DNA of 64,000 bases, from positions 124,001-188,000 of the forward strand of contig NZ_SUHQ01000002.1 of NCBI RefSeq assembly GCF_004962245.1, given 5' to 3'. This DNA is from Mesorhizobium sp. (lineage in GTDB: Bacteria > Pseudomonadota > Alphaproteobacteria > Rhizobiales > Rhizobiaceae). Both the position numbers and the translations under genes were made by a program. Below the pieces are notes generated by a model that saw only the letters and a list, made by a program, of their open reading frames with translations, was not told the DNA's origin and searched no databases. Below, in pieces: positions 7,061-16,230 of the stretch. The first letter of the stretch is position 1; each line of letters starts with the position of its first letter.

Positions 7061-8338
7061 ATGCGGCGTCCGAACCGCCGCGGGCGAACGGGCCGGATGG
7101 AAGCCAACATCCTCCACGCGGATCTGGATGCCTTCTATGCCTCGGTCGAACAGTTGCTCGACCCGGCCCTGCGCGGCAAGCCGATCGCTGTCGGCGGCGG
7201 CGTGGTGCTGGCCGCGTCCTATGAGGCCAAGGCTTTCGGCGTGCGTGGCGGCATGCCGGGGCGGCGGGCGCGCGAACTCTGCCCCGGGCTGATCTTCGTC
7301 GGCGGCCACTTCAAGGACTACCAGCGGCTGGGCGACGCGGCTATTCAAGTGCTTGGCGATTTCACGCCGGTGGTCGAGCGGATTTCCATCGACGAGGCCT
7401 TTGCCGACGTCGCAGGTTGCACCCATCTGTTCGGCTCGCCGGCCGAGATCGCCGGCACGATCCGCCGCCGCGTGCGCGCCGAACTCGGCCTGCCGATCTC
7501 GGTCGGCGTGGCGCGCACCAAGCATCTGGCCAAGATCGCCTCGCAAGTCGCCAAGCCCGACGGGCTGGTGGTCGTCGACCCCCGCCACGAGCTGGAGTTC
7601 CTGCACGATCTGCCGGTCGAGCTGATGTGGGGCGTCGGTCCGGTGACCAGGCAGCGGCTGGCCGGCATCGGCGTCAACACCATCGGCGAACTGGCGAAGG
7701 CCCACAGTGGGGCGCTGGAGCGCCTGCTCGGCCCGGCGGCGGGCGAAAAGCTCAACGCGCTGGCCTGGAACCGCGATCCGCGCAAGCTCGAGCCGCAGCG
7801 CCGGGCGCGGTCGGCCGGCGCGCAATCGGCGCTCGGCCGGAAACCGGCCGAGGAGAACGTGTTCGTGCCCACCCTGCTGCATCTGGCCGACAGGGTCGCC
7901 ACCAGGCTGCGGGCGAAATCCCGGCCCGGCCGTACGGTGACGGTCCGCGTCCGCTTTGCCGATCTGCGCTCGGTGACACGCTCGATCACACTCGACCAGC
8001 CGATTTCGGCAACCGCCATGCTGGCCGAGGTCGCCGAGGCGCTGGTGCGCAAGGTGCTTGTCGATCATCCGCACGAGAAGGCCATCTCGCTGCTGGCAAT
8101 CGCCGTTTCCCATCTGGAGAAGCAGCCGGGCCTGCAACTGGAACTGCCGCTCGGCCTCGACGACGACCGCCGCCGCCCCGGTACTCGAAAGGGTGCGGCA
8201 CGCTGGACCGCCGACCGCGCCATCGACAAGATCCGCGACCGCTTCGGCTGGGAGGCGGTCGGCTATGCCTCGGTCGCGCTCGGACTGTCGCGCTCAGTTC
8301 CCGACGCGTTTCGCGAGCTGGCCGAAAAGGAATTGTAA
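7061..8338 (+). CDS. dinB: DNA polymerase IV, Y-family
   Basis: The product is a Y-family translesion polymerase of about 425 residues. Catalytic motifs are present: ILHADLDAFYASVEQ near residue 16 and RISIDEAFADV near 108, giving the carboxylates for the two metal ions. The helix-hairpin-helix region (WGVGPVTRQRLAGIG) and little-finger domain follow. A clamp-binding motif QLELPL lies near residue 367. The start is ATG 7061 or ATG 7097; both follow the SOS promoter at 7004-7037. Expression is expected to rise on DNA damage. The longer frame back to 6911 crosses the promoter and is rejected. Confidence 0.92.
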   Translation: MRRPNRRGRTGRMEANILHADLDAFYASVEQLLDPALRGKPIAVGGGVVLAASYEAKAFGVRGGMPGRRARELCPGLIFVGGHFKDYQRLGDAAIQVLGDFTPVVERISIDEAFADVAGCTHLFGSPAEIAGTIRRRVRAELGLPISVGVARTKHLAKIASQVAKPDGLVVVDPRHELEFLHDLPVELMWGVGPVTRQRLAGIGVNTIGELAKAHSGALERLLGPAAGEKLNALAWNRDPRKLEPQRRARSAGAQSALGRKPAEENVFVPTLLHLADRVATRLRAKSRPGRTVTVRVRFADLRSVTRSITLDQPISATAMLAEVAEALVRKVLVDHPHEKAISLLAIAVSHLEKQPGLQLELPLGLDDDRRRPGTRKGAARWTADRAIDKIRDRFGWEAVGYASVALGLSRSVPDAFRELAEKEL

Positions 8339-8450
8339 GGCGCGCTCGATTATACTTGATGTCGCCTCCCTTATGGTGGAAGTGCGCGTCCGACTGACCG
8401 AGACCCGCGCTCCTGGCCCGGCCACGCGGATTCACTTCAACCGGGAGCTG

Positions 8451-9335
8451 CTATTCGGCCGTTTGCCAGTCGTGGTCCCTCACCGCTTCGGCAAAAGCCG
8501 AGACAACAGGTGAAGGCAAGCGGTCGGCCACTGAAACGAGCGACACCTCGCGGATGATTTCAGGGTCGACGACGGGCCTGTGACGGACACCGGGATGGCT
8601 GGCCGAGTACTCTGCGATGAAGCAGACACCCATGCCCGCGGCGATCATCGCCAGAATCCAATCCTCGCGCTCGCTGCGAAAGGCGCTGCGGATATCGAAG
8701 CCGATGTTGCGGCAGAGCCCGTCTATGTGATCGCCATATTCGCAATTGATGCGCTCAAGATAGGCTTCGCCGCGGACGTCGGTAAGATGAAGCGTATTGC
8801 GCATCTCGAAAGGATGGCCGGTCGAGAAGGCGAGCCCGAAGCGCTCCCGGTAAACAGGATCCGCCTTCAGGCCATGGTCGAATGGCTCGGGCCTTGCCAG
8901 CAGGGCGACGTCAAGCTTGCCCTCGGTCAGAAGGTCGGTGAGATGGCTTGCTGCGCCTTCGATCACGGTCACTTCTATGCCGGGATAGCGCTCTCGAAAG
9001 GCATTGAGGAAACCGATGAAGCGCAGCGGGCCAATGGTGCACATCACACCGAGCGTCAGCGACGCCGTTTCCAGAGAGAGGAAACTCCTCGCTGTGCTCT
9101 TCGCAGTCTCCGAACGCTGGAATACTTCGTCCAGATGGGTCCGCATCAGACAGCCGAAATCGGTGAGCCGGACGCGGGTTTTCTCGCGGTGGAAAAGATA
9201 GCCGCCAAGTTCCGCCTCCAGCTTCTGTATGGCCCGCGTCAGCGCAGGCTGGCCGACGTGAACGAGGTCCGCCGCGCGATGGAAGTTGAGAGTCTCGCTG
9301 GCCGCCAGAAAATAGCGGATTTCGTGCATCTCCAT
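8451..9335 (-). CDS. LysR family transcriptional regulator
   Basis: A 294-residue LysR-type regulator. The winged helix-turn-helix occupies residues 1-62 (MHEIRYFLAASETLNFHRAA, then VGQPALTRAIQKLE), with a linker helix and a type 2 periplasmic-binding-like effector domain after about residue 90. The start at 9335 gives the usual family N-terminus; the longer frame adds only an Arg-rich tail. It is divergent from the methyltransferase gene at 9521 with about 185 bases between them, so it may control that gene, as is usual for LysR regulators. The effector is unknown. Confidence 0.88.
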   Translation of the reverse strand: MEMHEIRYFLAASETLNFHRAADLVHVGQPALTRAIQKLEAELGGYLFHREKTRVRLTDFGCLMRTHLDEVFQRSETAKSTARSFLSLETASLTLGVMCTIGPLRFIGFLNAFRERYPGIEVTVIEGAASHLTDLLTEGKLDVALLARPEPFDHGLKADPVYRERFGLAFSTGHPFEMRNTLHLTDVRGEAYLERINCEYGDHIDGLCRNIGFDIRSAFRSEREDWILAMIAAGMGVCFIAEYSASHPGVRHRPVVDPEIIREVSLVSVADRLPSPVVSAFAEAVRDHDWQTAE

Positions 9336-9520
9336 GATACGCCCCCGCCGATGTCTCGTCTGCATCGCCGCGATGATAATTCGGCATTATCCGCCGCCCT
9401 CACGCTCAAGTAAACTTCAGCGGCCTTTATGGCAGCTTGGCCGCCGCCGGAGCCGATCTGAAACCAGGATCGGCGTCACCGAACGCGATTGGGGAGATCG
9501 AGCCCAAAGGAGAGATTCCG

Positions 9521-10579
9521 ATGTCTGAAGCCAATCAGGAAAAGTTGGACGCATTCTTGGGGAAAATGGTCGGTGATCTCGGTGCGATCGCTACCGGCGC
9601 GGGAGTCTTGCTGGGAGACAGACTCGGCCTGTTCAAGGCCTTGCGCGAAGGCGGCAAGATGACGGCCGCCGAACTTTCGACACGCACCGGCACCCAGGAA
9701 CGCCTTGTAAGGGAATGGCTTTCCGGGCAGGCGGCCGCGGGCTACGTCGACTACGATGAAGCCAACGACCAGTTCTATCTCAACGCCGAACAGGAGCTGG
9801 TGTTCGCCGATGAAGAAAGCCCGGCCTTCATGGCTGGCGCATTCGAGGCCCTATCCTCGCTGTGGCTCGATGAAGAAAAGGTGAGGCAGGCATTCCAGTC
9901 CGGCAAGGGCCTCGCATGGCACGATCACAGCGCGTGTCTGTTTCGCGGCACGGAACGGTTCTTCCGCCCCGGCTATAATGCCAATCTGATCGACTCCTGG
10001 CTGCCGGCTCTGGAGGGCGTCGTCGAGAAGCTCGAACGCGGCGCGGAGGTCGCGGATGTCGGATGCGGTCATGGCGCATCGACCGTGCTGATGGCACGTG
10101 CTTTCCCCAATTCGCGCTTCGTCGGCTTCGACTATCACGCCCCGTCGATCGAGCGCGCCCGCAAGGCCGCCGAGGAAGCCGGCGTCGGCGCCAACACGCG
10201 CTTCGAGGTCGCGGCCGCCAAAACCTATCCCGGCACCTATGACCTCGTCGCTTTCTTCGATTGCCTTCACGACATGGGCGACCCAGCGGGCGCCGCCACC
10301 CATGTCCACGGGTCGCTCAAGCCGGATGGCACGTGGATGATCGTCGAGCCGTTCGCGCATGATCATCTGGCGGCGAACCTCAATCCGGTCGGACGCGTCT
10401 ACTATGCCGCTTCCACGTTCGTGTGCACGCCCGCGTCCCTGTCGCAGGAAGTCGGGCTCGGGCTCGGCGCCCAGGCCGGCGAGGCGAGGCTGCGCAAGGT
10501 GGTGACCAGCGGCGGCTTCAAGCGATTCCGTCGCGCCGCGGAGACGCCGTTCAACATGGTGCTGGAGGCCCGCCCCTAG
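9521..10579 (+). CDS. Class I SAM-dependent methyltransferase with N-terminal winged helix
   Basis: The 352-residue product has an N-terminal winged-helix dimerisation domain (ALREGGKMTAAELSTRTGTQ, then RLVREWLSGQAAAGYV) and a Rossmann-type methyltransferase domain with motif I VADVGCGHGAS near residue 180 and motif II acidic loop FVGFDYHAPS. This layout resembles O-methyltransferases and the Rv2258c-like group; the substrate is unknown. The ATG at 9521 has an AAGGAGA ribosome site, which excludes the longer frame starting at 9437. The upstream LysR gene is divergent. A monooxygenase-like gene follows after a hairpin repeat. Confidence 0.85.
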   Translation: MSEANQEKLDAFLGKMVGDLGAIATGAGVLLGDRLGLFKALREGGKMTAAELSTRTGTQERLVREWLSGQAAAGYVDYDEANDQFYLNAEQELVFADEESPAFMAGAFEALSSLWLDEEKVRQAFQSGKGLAWHDHSACLFRGTERFFRPGYNANLIDSWLPALEGVVEKLERGAEVADVGCGHGASTVLMARAFPNSRFVGFDYHAPSIERARKAAEEAGVGANTRFEVAAAKTYPGTYDLVAFFDCLHDMGDPAGAATHVHGSLKPDGTWMIVEPFAHDHLAANLNPVGRVYYAASTFVCTPASLSQEVGLGLGAQAGEARLRKVVTSGGFKRFRRAAETPFNMVLEARP

Positions 10580-10639
10580 AGCATTTTGCAGCCAAGCGGA
10601 ATCGCTTAGCGTCGCAGAAATGCGGCTAAAACAAACAGA

Positions 10640-10680
10640 TAGAGCGGGATGACAGGTCAATTCAAATGCATCCCGCTCTA
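10640..10680. repeat. 12-bp inverted repeat, rhizobial intergenic element
   Basis: TAGAGCGGGATG (10640-10651) and CATCCCGCTCTA (10669-10680) form a perfect 12-bp stem. Together with the bases from about 10580 it resembles the common TAGAGCATTTT-type elements of rhizobial genomes. It can also act as a terminator for the methyltransferase gene. Confidence 0.65.
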
Positions 10681-10722
10681 GCGGCCGCGGCAAGAAAATT
10701 GCAGCTCAAAGTGGAGGAAGCT

Positions 10723-11019
10723 ATGACCGCCTACAACGTAGTCCGCTTTCGCACGAAGCCAGGCAAGGAACAGGCGTTCGTCGAGGCGCATGAGAATATC
10801 TCGCTTAACGCGACGGGCTTTCGCAAGGGCGCCTTGATCAAGACCAGCGACCGCACATTCTGCATGATTGGCGAGTGGGAGGACATGGACAGCCTCGCCG
10901 CCGCGCGGCCCGCCATGATCGCCATTCTCGACAGGTTCCGTGATCTGCTTGAAGACCTCGGTGGCGATCTCGGCGTGACGGACCCCGTCTCGGGGACAGT
11001 TGTTGCGGAAATGACTTAA
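10723..11019 (+). CDS. Antibiotic biosynthesis monooxygenase-like (dimeric alpha-beta barrel) protein
   Basis: A 98-residue protein with the ABM/DABB fold pattern: NVVRFRTKPGKEQAFVEAHE, then FCMIGEWEDMDSLAAARPAM. Family members are small dimeric enzymes or quinone-related oxygenases without cofactor, but the family is broad and no substrate can be assigned. The ATG at 10723 has a strong GGAGGAAG ribosome site 2-9 bases upstream. It lies on the same strand as the methyltransferase, separated by an inverted repeat. Confidence 0.75.
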   Translation: MTAYNVVRFRTKPGKEQAFVEAHENISLNATGFRKGALIKTSDRTFCMIGEWEDMDSLAAARPAMIAILDRFRDLLEDLGGDLGVTDPVSGTVVAEMT

Positions 11020-11222
11020 GGAAGCTCCCAATCAGCGATGGCCGAAGTCGCCAGGTGCGTGCACGCCGGACGACCCGGTCGTCCCGGATGGGTATAGCCG
11101 GTCGGCGCCCTCATCGCGCGGAAGTCGCGCGCGTTGAACAGATCGACATAGCGGCGCAGCCGCCGTTCGTCATCGGTGTTGAGCCTGGGCGCGGCGTCGG
11201 GCCCCTTCTTCTTCGGCACCAA
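11016..11222 (-). pseudogene. Possible remnant of an ECF41-type sigma factor
   Basis: A 68-codon leftward frame contains DDERRLRRYVDLFNARDF (about 11120-11175), which matches the SnoaL-like C-terminal extension of ECF41 sigma factors. Nothing before or after it in the frame fits the family, the expected sigma domains are missing, and its end overlaps the 3' end of the gene at 10723. I read it as a decayed fragment; chance likeness cannot be excluded. Confidence 0.35.
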
Positions 11223-11832
11223 TTACGACGCGCTGCCGAGTTCCAGCGCCGAAAACCGGCCGGCCAAATATCCGCCGACGGCGAATACGTTGCCGGACGC
11301 CTGGCCGAAACCTGCGCGCACACCACCACGCACTGAGACTGCGCGGGGCGCAGTGGCTGGCGAGGGAGCATCGAAGCCGATGCTCTACGCCGCCCCCTTG
11401 TCGGACATCTCCCCACTTGATCGGATGTCGCCATCGCGTTCGCCAGTCTCCAACGCTGGAACGAAAGGCGCTGCCGGTGGAGCTGCCAATCTCCCTCCTT
11501 GTTGGGGGCGGCGCAATGCCGAAGCCACTTTGCGCCAGAAGCGGACGCTTTGCTGCAAGGCTCTCAACGTCTCGATCGGGGCCGCAAGGACACTGACCGC
11601 TATTGGGGCGAAGATAGCAGCAAGCAGCCGTTTACCCGAACGTCTCCGCCGAACGTAGGTTCGGCAAAGGCGTTGGTGCCCAGCCCCTTCGCCACTTCCT
11701 GCCCGTAGATCTACCTGCATTCTAACCGGACAGCCACTGCGGAAGTCCTTTCAGCGCGCCCTAAATCCAGTTCAAGGATGAAGGCATCATTCGCCTAGCG
11801 GAGTCACGGGTTGATTTTGTAAGCAGGTTGCT
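11223..11832. other. 610-base stretch without an intact gene
   Basis: Frames up to 160 codons exist but look like shadows, with low-complexity Arg/Ala composition. The stretch holds a degraded copy of the C-rich/G-rich dispersed repeat near 11490-11512 (CTCCCTCCTTGTTGGGGG). It is probably gene debris following the sigma-factor remnant. The AraC-type gene begins at its right end. Confidence 0.5.
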
Positions 11833-12855
11833 ATGCGAAATACGATCAAATCGCGAGCCGGAAGCGGACAGGGAGAGCGGACCGATTCGATGATCGCCGT
11901 CTCTGCCTCAAAGCTGTCCACCGCCGACCTCAACAACCTCATGCGGGCGCTTGAGATCGACGTCGTGGCGTTGACGGAAATCCTCGTTCCGCGCGGCCAC
12001 CGGGTCGAGATGGGAATGATCGATGCGCCCGCGATCCACTACAACCTTAAGGGTTCTGGACGGATATCGATCAATCGCGGCCCGAACATGCAGTTGATGC
12101 CGCACCTGCTCATCATCGTTCCCCCGAATACGCCCTTTTCGATCGAGGTCGATGGCGGCAACGGTGCTACCCGCCTGATCAACCGCGATTGTTGGAAGCG
12201 CGACGAAGAAGGCCTCTTGCGCGTCGCTGTTCCGAACGAAAAGCCCGAGGTCGTGCAAATTTGCGGCTTCTTCAACGCGTCCTTCGGTCAGTCGGTTGGT
12301 CTGTTTCGCGACCTGCGCGAACCAGTCGTTCAGCAATTCGAACCGTCGGACAAGATTGATGGCAAGCTCCGTGAGGCCATGAATGAGCTCTTGTCGCAAG
12401 AGGTCGGCATGGGAGCGATGACGGCCTCGCTTTTGAAACAAGTCATCATCGCATTGGCGCGGCGCTCGCTGAAATCATCGCAGAGCTGGACGGACCGTTT
12501 CTCCATCCTTGCCGACCGCCAGATCACGCGCGCGTTCGCCGACATGGTGGCCCGCCCTGGCGCTGCGCACACGATCCAGAGTCTTGCCTACAGCGCAAGC
12601 CTGAGCCGTTCGGCCTTCATGGCCCGCTTCTCCGAAATCTTTGGTCGGTCGCCCATGGCCATTCTTCGCGACCTCAGGATGCGGCAGGCTGCGCTTGATC
12701 TGACGACGACTACGACGCCCGTCGATGTTGTGGCGCATAACGCGGGATATGAGAGCCGCACAAGCTTCGTGCGAGCATTTCGCAAAGCCTACAACGTTGA
12801 TCCTAGCGAGTACCGGCACAGTGTAAAGAACGGTGAGGATGATAAGGGCGCTTGA
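11833..12855 (+). CDS. AraC family transcriptional regulator
   Basis: The product is 340 residues. Residues 20-150 form an AraC cupin-type ligand domain of the AraC_binding_2/cupin_6 kind (HRVEMGMIDAPAIHYNLKGS, LLIIVPPNTPFSIEV), followed by a linker and two helix-turn-helix motifs at the end (TIQSLAYSASLSRSAFMARF and VDVVAHNAGYESRTSFVRAF). The ATG at 11833 has GCAGG 7 bases upstream; an in-frame ATG at 11890 is an alternative. The quinone oxidoreductase at 13394 is on the same strand 540 bases later and is a possible target. The effector is unknown. Confidence 0.85.
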   Translation: MRNTIKSRAGSGQGERTDSMIAVSASKLSTADLNNLMRALEIDVVALTEILVPRGHRVEMGMIDAPAIHYNLKGSGRISINRGPNMQLMPHLLIIVPPNTPFSIEVDGGNGATRLINRDCWKRDEEGLLRVAVPNEKPEVVQICGFFNASFGQSVGLFRDLREPVVQQFEPSDKIDGKLREAMNELLSQEVGMGAMTASLLKQVIIALARRSLKSSQSWTDRFSILADRQITRAFADMVARPGAAHTIQSLAYSASLSRSAFMARFSEIFGRSPMAILRDLRMRQAALDLTTTTTPVDVVAHNAGYESRTSFVRAFRKAYNVDPSEYRHSVKNGEDDKGA

Positions 12856-12917
12856 GCCAAACACCGCACTCCGAGGCCTCTCTCCCGTCAGGCGCGCGAT
12901 TTTGAAAGGGCGTGTCG

Positions 12918-13109
12918 ATGGCGACATCCGTTCATCTGTCGAAACTGTGTCAGGCTTCAACGTTGGCTGAACTCGCTGCTTGGCAGAAGAAAAAACTGGA
13001 AACAGCAAAGGCCGAAAGCAAACTGCGTGAGCTCGTGCACACCCGACGCTGCGACCCAACCGAGCTCTTTCCCCGTCCTAGCCAGATTCGCGCACGCCTG
13101 GCGCACTGA
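12918..13109 (+). CDS. Doubtful small hypothetical protein
   Basis: A 63-codon frame from ATG 12918 with a short coiled, Lys-rich helix (LAELAAWQKKKLETAKAESK). A weak AAAGGG lies about 10 bases upstream. No family is recognised. From 13110 to 13393 no further feature is seen apart from the leader of the oxidoreductase gene. Confidence 0.25.
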   Translation: MATSVHLSKLCQASTLAELAAWQKKKLETAKAESKLRELVHTRRCDPTELFPRPSQIRARLAH

Positions 13110-13393
13110 CCCTCGGCGCTGGCCAGCCCTGGATTCCAGAATGCGTATCCGCTCGTCCAGAGACGCCCGACACGGGTTTCATCGCGCCAGCACCAGTGGC
13201 AACGTGGTTTTAGGAAAACGCTCCCTTTCGACGTGAGAAGCAGATGTTTGTACCCCACCGTTGATTTTTGCACGCCGCGTCGATGGCATCGATTCAAAAG
13301 GTCATTGGACCCATCGAGTTTCGCCTTCCCATTTTCGCTCGTCTGCAAAGGAATTCAGAAGATGACGACCTACCACACACAGGCAGATGGACG

Positions 13394-14311
13394 ATGAAGG
13401 CGATCGTGGTAACGGACCAGGCTGCAGGAACGGCCGGGATGAAGCTGGTGGAGCGGCCCGAGCCGCAGGCAGCGATAAACGACGTCGTCGTTGAGATTCA
13501 TGCGTCGGGATTCGTCCCGACTGAGCTGGCGTGGCCCTCGACCTGGACCGATCGCCGCGACCGTGACCGAACACCGTCGATCCCTGGGCACGAGCTGGCC
13601 GGGGTGGTCACCGCTCTCGGCTACGGCACGACGGGGCTGTCGGTGGGACAGCGGGTGTTCGGCCTCGCGGACTGGCATCGCGACGGCACCCTGGCCGAGT
13701 ATGTGGCGATCGAGGCACGCAACCTCGCGCCGTTGCCGGGCGACGTCGACTTCACGGTGGGCGCGAGCCTGCCGATCTCGGGACTGACCGCGTGGCAAGG
13801 GCTGTTCCAGCACGGCCGCCTTCAGGCGGGCCAGAGCGTGATCGCGCACGGCGCGGCCGGCGCAGTCGGTTCGATGGTGACGCAACTCGCGCGCGAGGCC
13901 GGCGCCTACGTCATCGGCACCGGACGCGCCGCCGACCGTCAGGCGGTGCTCGACTTCGGTGCGCAAGAGTTCGTCGACCTCGAGAACGACGCCCTGGAAG
14001 ACGTCGGCGAAGTCGATCTGGTGTTCGATGTCATCGGCGGTGACATCCAGAAGCGGTCCGCAGACCTGATTCGTGCCGGAGGAACACTGGTGTCCATCGT
14101 CGGGCCGGCCGAGGCACGGCCCACCAACGGTCTGGCGATCGACTTCGTTGTCGAGTCCGATCGTGCCCAACTGAGTGAGATCGTCCAGCGGGTGCGGGAC
14201 GGACGACTGCGGACGAACATCGGAACTGTCTCGACCCTCGACGATGCCGTCGCTGCCTTCAACCCGACCAAGCGGATCAGCGGGAAGACGATCATTCGCG
14301 TTCGTCCGTGA
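13394..14311 (+). CDS. Zinc-independent quinone oxidoreductase/alcohol dehydrogenase family protein
   Basis: A 305-residue medium-chain reductase of the quinone oxidoreductase type. The N-terminal GroES-like domain has PSIPGHELAGVV and GLSVGQRVFGL; the Rossmann domain has the NADPH loop AHGAAGAVGSMVTQLA near residue 150. The zinc-ligand Cys/His pairs of true alcohol dehydrogenases are missing. The ATG at 13394 is the family start; the longer frame from 13268 adds unrelated residues. A truncated VOC gene begins one base after the stop. The codon use looks slightly more GC-rich and regular than in the flanking debris, consistent with a recently acquired or conserved cassette. Confidence 0.85.
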   Translation: MKAIVVTDQAAGTAGMKLVERPEPQAAINDVVVEIHASGFVPTELAWPSTWTDRRDRDRTPSIPGHELAGVVTALGYGTTGLSVGQRVFGLADWHRDGTLAEYVAIEARNLAPLPGDVDFTVGASLPISGLTAWQGLFQHGRLQAGQSVIAHGAAGAVGSMVTQLAREAGAYVIGTGRAADRQAVLDFGAQEFVDLENDALEDVGEVDLVFDVIGGDIQKRSADLIRAGGTLVSIVGPAEARPTNGLAIDFVVESDRAQLSEIVQRVRDGRLRTNIGTVSTLDDAVAAFNPTKRISGKTIIRVRP

Positions 14312-14584
14312 GCGCCCATCAATGCACGCGACTGGCGCTGGATCGAGCTGGCATTTCCCGGCGCTGTCACGAACCTGCATTTCGTGAAGCGCGCCGACGA
14401 CACGCCAGGCGCGGAGCCTGTGATGGTGCTGGTCGACGAGCATGTCGAGGCCATGATCGCTGCTTTGAAGGCGGGCGGCGTCGAGATCGTCACTGAACCG
14501 CAGGAGGCGCCCTGGCAGCCGGGCCGCACGGTGGCGGAATTTCGCGACAGCGAGGGCAACCGCATGGTGGTCGCCAGCCAATGA
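14312..14584 (+). pseudogene. 5'-truncated VOC/glyoxalase family gene
   Basis: The frame reads RDWRWIELAFPGAVTNLHF and continues to RTVAEFRDSEGNRMVVASQ, which is the last 85-90 residues of a glyoxalase/VOC domain including the final metal-ligand strand. The first 35-40 residues with the FYTEKLGF-type helix are missing, and the frame joins the stop of the oxidoreductase directly with no start except GTG 14384. A deletion has probably fused the two. A short protein from GTG 14384 is possible but would lack half the fold. Confidence 0.6.
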
Positions 14585-14836
14585 GCGGGGTCATCCGCTG
14601 AGCGGGCAGCTGAATTTTGACGCGCCAACTTGAACGGCTGGAGAGGGTGGTGAGCGGTCGCCCGCTGCGACAAACACGAACGGCCGCAACGCGCCATGAA
14701 ACGGACAATCCGCTATCGGATGCTTTCTCGTGTAGCGAACGCGAACGTCCTTTCAGGGCAGCGTGCGGCGCGACCAAATTTGCCACAGTTGCGCCCTTTG
14801 CCGATGTCGATCTCGGCAGCAAAATTCATTATAACC

Positions 14837-15169
14837 CTAACGTTGGAGAAGTAGAGAGACATTGGCACTAGGTGCGAAAAAGCAACGCCAATACAGCTGA
14901 TTGGTTACTGCGTAGGTACTCTCGCAGATATGGTATTGTTCGTCTGGGGATTCCTGCACCCGGTCACGCGGGATGGTGAAATTATGTGGCAAGTAAGTGT
15001 AACCACCGTCGATCCTCGACATCACCGACGACCGAGGTATGGCGCGGCAATCAGAACCTCCGCAGCACCTGAATTTCGTCTGTGGGTCAATCTTGTCTTG
15101 GTACCAATCATGGGCGTTAGCGGCTGTTGCGGCGACAATACACATTGCCGTGAAGATGAAGCCTCGCAT
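14837..15169 (-). CDS. Small secreted Cys-rich protein, rhizobial family of unknown function
   Basis: The 110-residue product has a signal peptide (MRGFIFTAMCIVAATAANA, cut near residue 19) followed by HDWYQDKIDPQTKFRCCGGSDC. The pattern of a CC pair then a CR/C motif and later HICESTY recurs in small exported proteins of Rhizobiales (the HxWYP..CC..DC group). The function is unknown; disulfides and a periplasmic or secreted location are likely. No neighbour suggests a partner. The 252 bases before it on the left (14585-14836) hold no supported gene. Confidence 0.7.
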   Translation of the reverse strand: MRGFIFTAMCIVAATAANAHDWYQDKIDPQTKFRCCGGSDCRAIPRSSVMSRIDGGYTYLPHNFTIPRDRVQESPDEQYHICESTYAVTNQLYWRCFFAPSANVSLLLQR

Positions 15170-15480
15170 GGCATTCCTCAGGTATTTGGCAGGGGCTACC
15201 CGTTCGAGCGCCTATGTATATTAGCGTTCCATTAAAAATACCATTGGCCTCCGGCGAGCCGGTCCGGTGCGCCGTTGCTCGACGCTCGCTAATCCGCACC
15301 GACAATGTCGATGCGGCGCGGCCGCGCGCCCGACATGGTGTCGCGAGGACGTGACATGATCCGGAAAAGTTCCATCAAACAAGGAGATAGAGCCCTATCT
15401 TAAATTCCATCTGGCAGGACGGCATCTCAGCGTCGCCGCACCGGCGCATGGTGTGCGGCTCGATCCACCCTTGAGCATGA
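15170..15480. other. 311-base intergenic stretch
   Basis: No gene is supported. Around 15354-15373 the bases CATGATCCGGAAAAGTTCC resemble the GATCATG/GGAAAA-type repeats common in rhizobial genomes, and a second GAGCATGATC lies at 15474-15483. Confidence 0.45.
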
Positions 15481-16191
15481 TCAGGAGGCGACCTGCCAGA
15501 CGGCAACGCCCGCAAGCGCCAGCCCGGCGGCGCCTTCGATGGTTCGGGAAATGGTTTCGAACAGCTGCGGCTTGTTGGCGAAGAAATCCACCAGACGTTC
15601 CCGAAACAGGATCGACAGCACCGCGACGCAGGACAGCGTCAACGCCACGCCGACCATCATGGTGATTGCGAACAGAATGCCGGCGCCGGGAATGCCTCTG
15701 GAGATCGCGAAGGTCATCACGAACAGCGTCAGCGGGCACGGGATCAGACCCGCCATCACGCCGACCGCCTCGCCCTCATGCTTGTGGTGATGGCCGTGGC
15801 TTAAAGCGCGCCAGAGCATCCAGACACCAATCAGGCCGAGCAGCCCACGACTGATATCCTCCAAAAGCGGAGCACGGCCGACGCTGCCCAAGGCGATGGA
15901 GACCAGCGGCAGCGAGAGAACCGCAATCAGAACGGCAATCATCACATGCGTGAAGGACAGCGTGATCGATACGAGAAGGCCGCGCGGAACCTTCGCATCC
16001 GAACCCGCAAGATATGTCGCCAGCACAGCCTTGCTGTGGCCAGGCGTCAGCGCATGCGCAGCGCCGAAGACGACGCCCATCGGCAGGAAGGCCATGAACG
16101 CCAGCCAGTCGCCTCCCACCGAGAGCAATCTGATCTGCTCGGCGAGCGCCAGATAGATCGTTCGTTGGAACTCGACAAGAATTTGGAACAT
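15481..16191 (-). CDS. NicO/RcnA-type nickel-cobalt exporter
   Basis: The 236-residue protein has six predicted membrane helices. The NicO family signatures are present: HALTPGHSKAVLATYLAG near residue 45 and GLIPCPLTLFVM near residue 150. A His-rich loop HGHHHKHEG near 130 lies between helices and is probably the metal-sensing or binding segment. It acts in the inner membrane to export Ni or Co. It follows dmeF by 39 bases on the same strand and is probably transcribed with dmeR and dmeF. Confidence 0.88.
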   Translation of the reverse strand: MFQILVEFQRTIYLALAEQIRLLSVGGDWLAFMAFLPMGVVFGAAHALTPGHSKAVLATYLAGSDAKVPRGLLVSITLSFTHVMIAVLIAVLSLPLVSIALGSVGRAPLLEDISRGLLGLIGVWMLWRALSHGHHHKHEGEAVGVMAGLIPCPLTLFVMTFAISRGIPGAGILFAITMMVGVALTLSCVAVLSILFRERLVDFFANKPQLFETISRTIEGAAGLALAGVAVWQVAS

Positions 16192-16230
16192 CAGGTGAGC
16201 GTAACAGAAACGACCTGGTCGGGGCGACCG

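Noticed and set aside
14490..14822. Minus-strand frame of 110 codons between the VOC remnant and the secreted protein gene
   Set aside because: It crosses the VOC remnant antisense, has Arg/Ser-rich random composition and no ribosome site.
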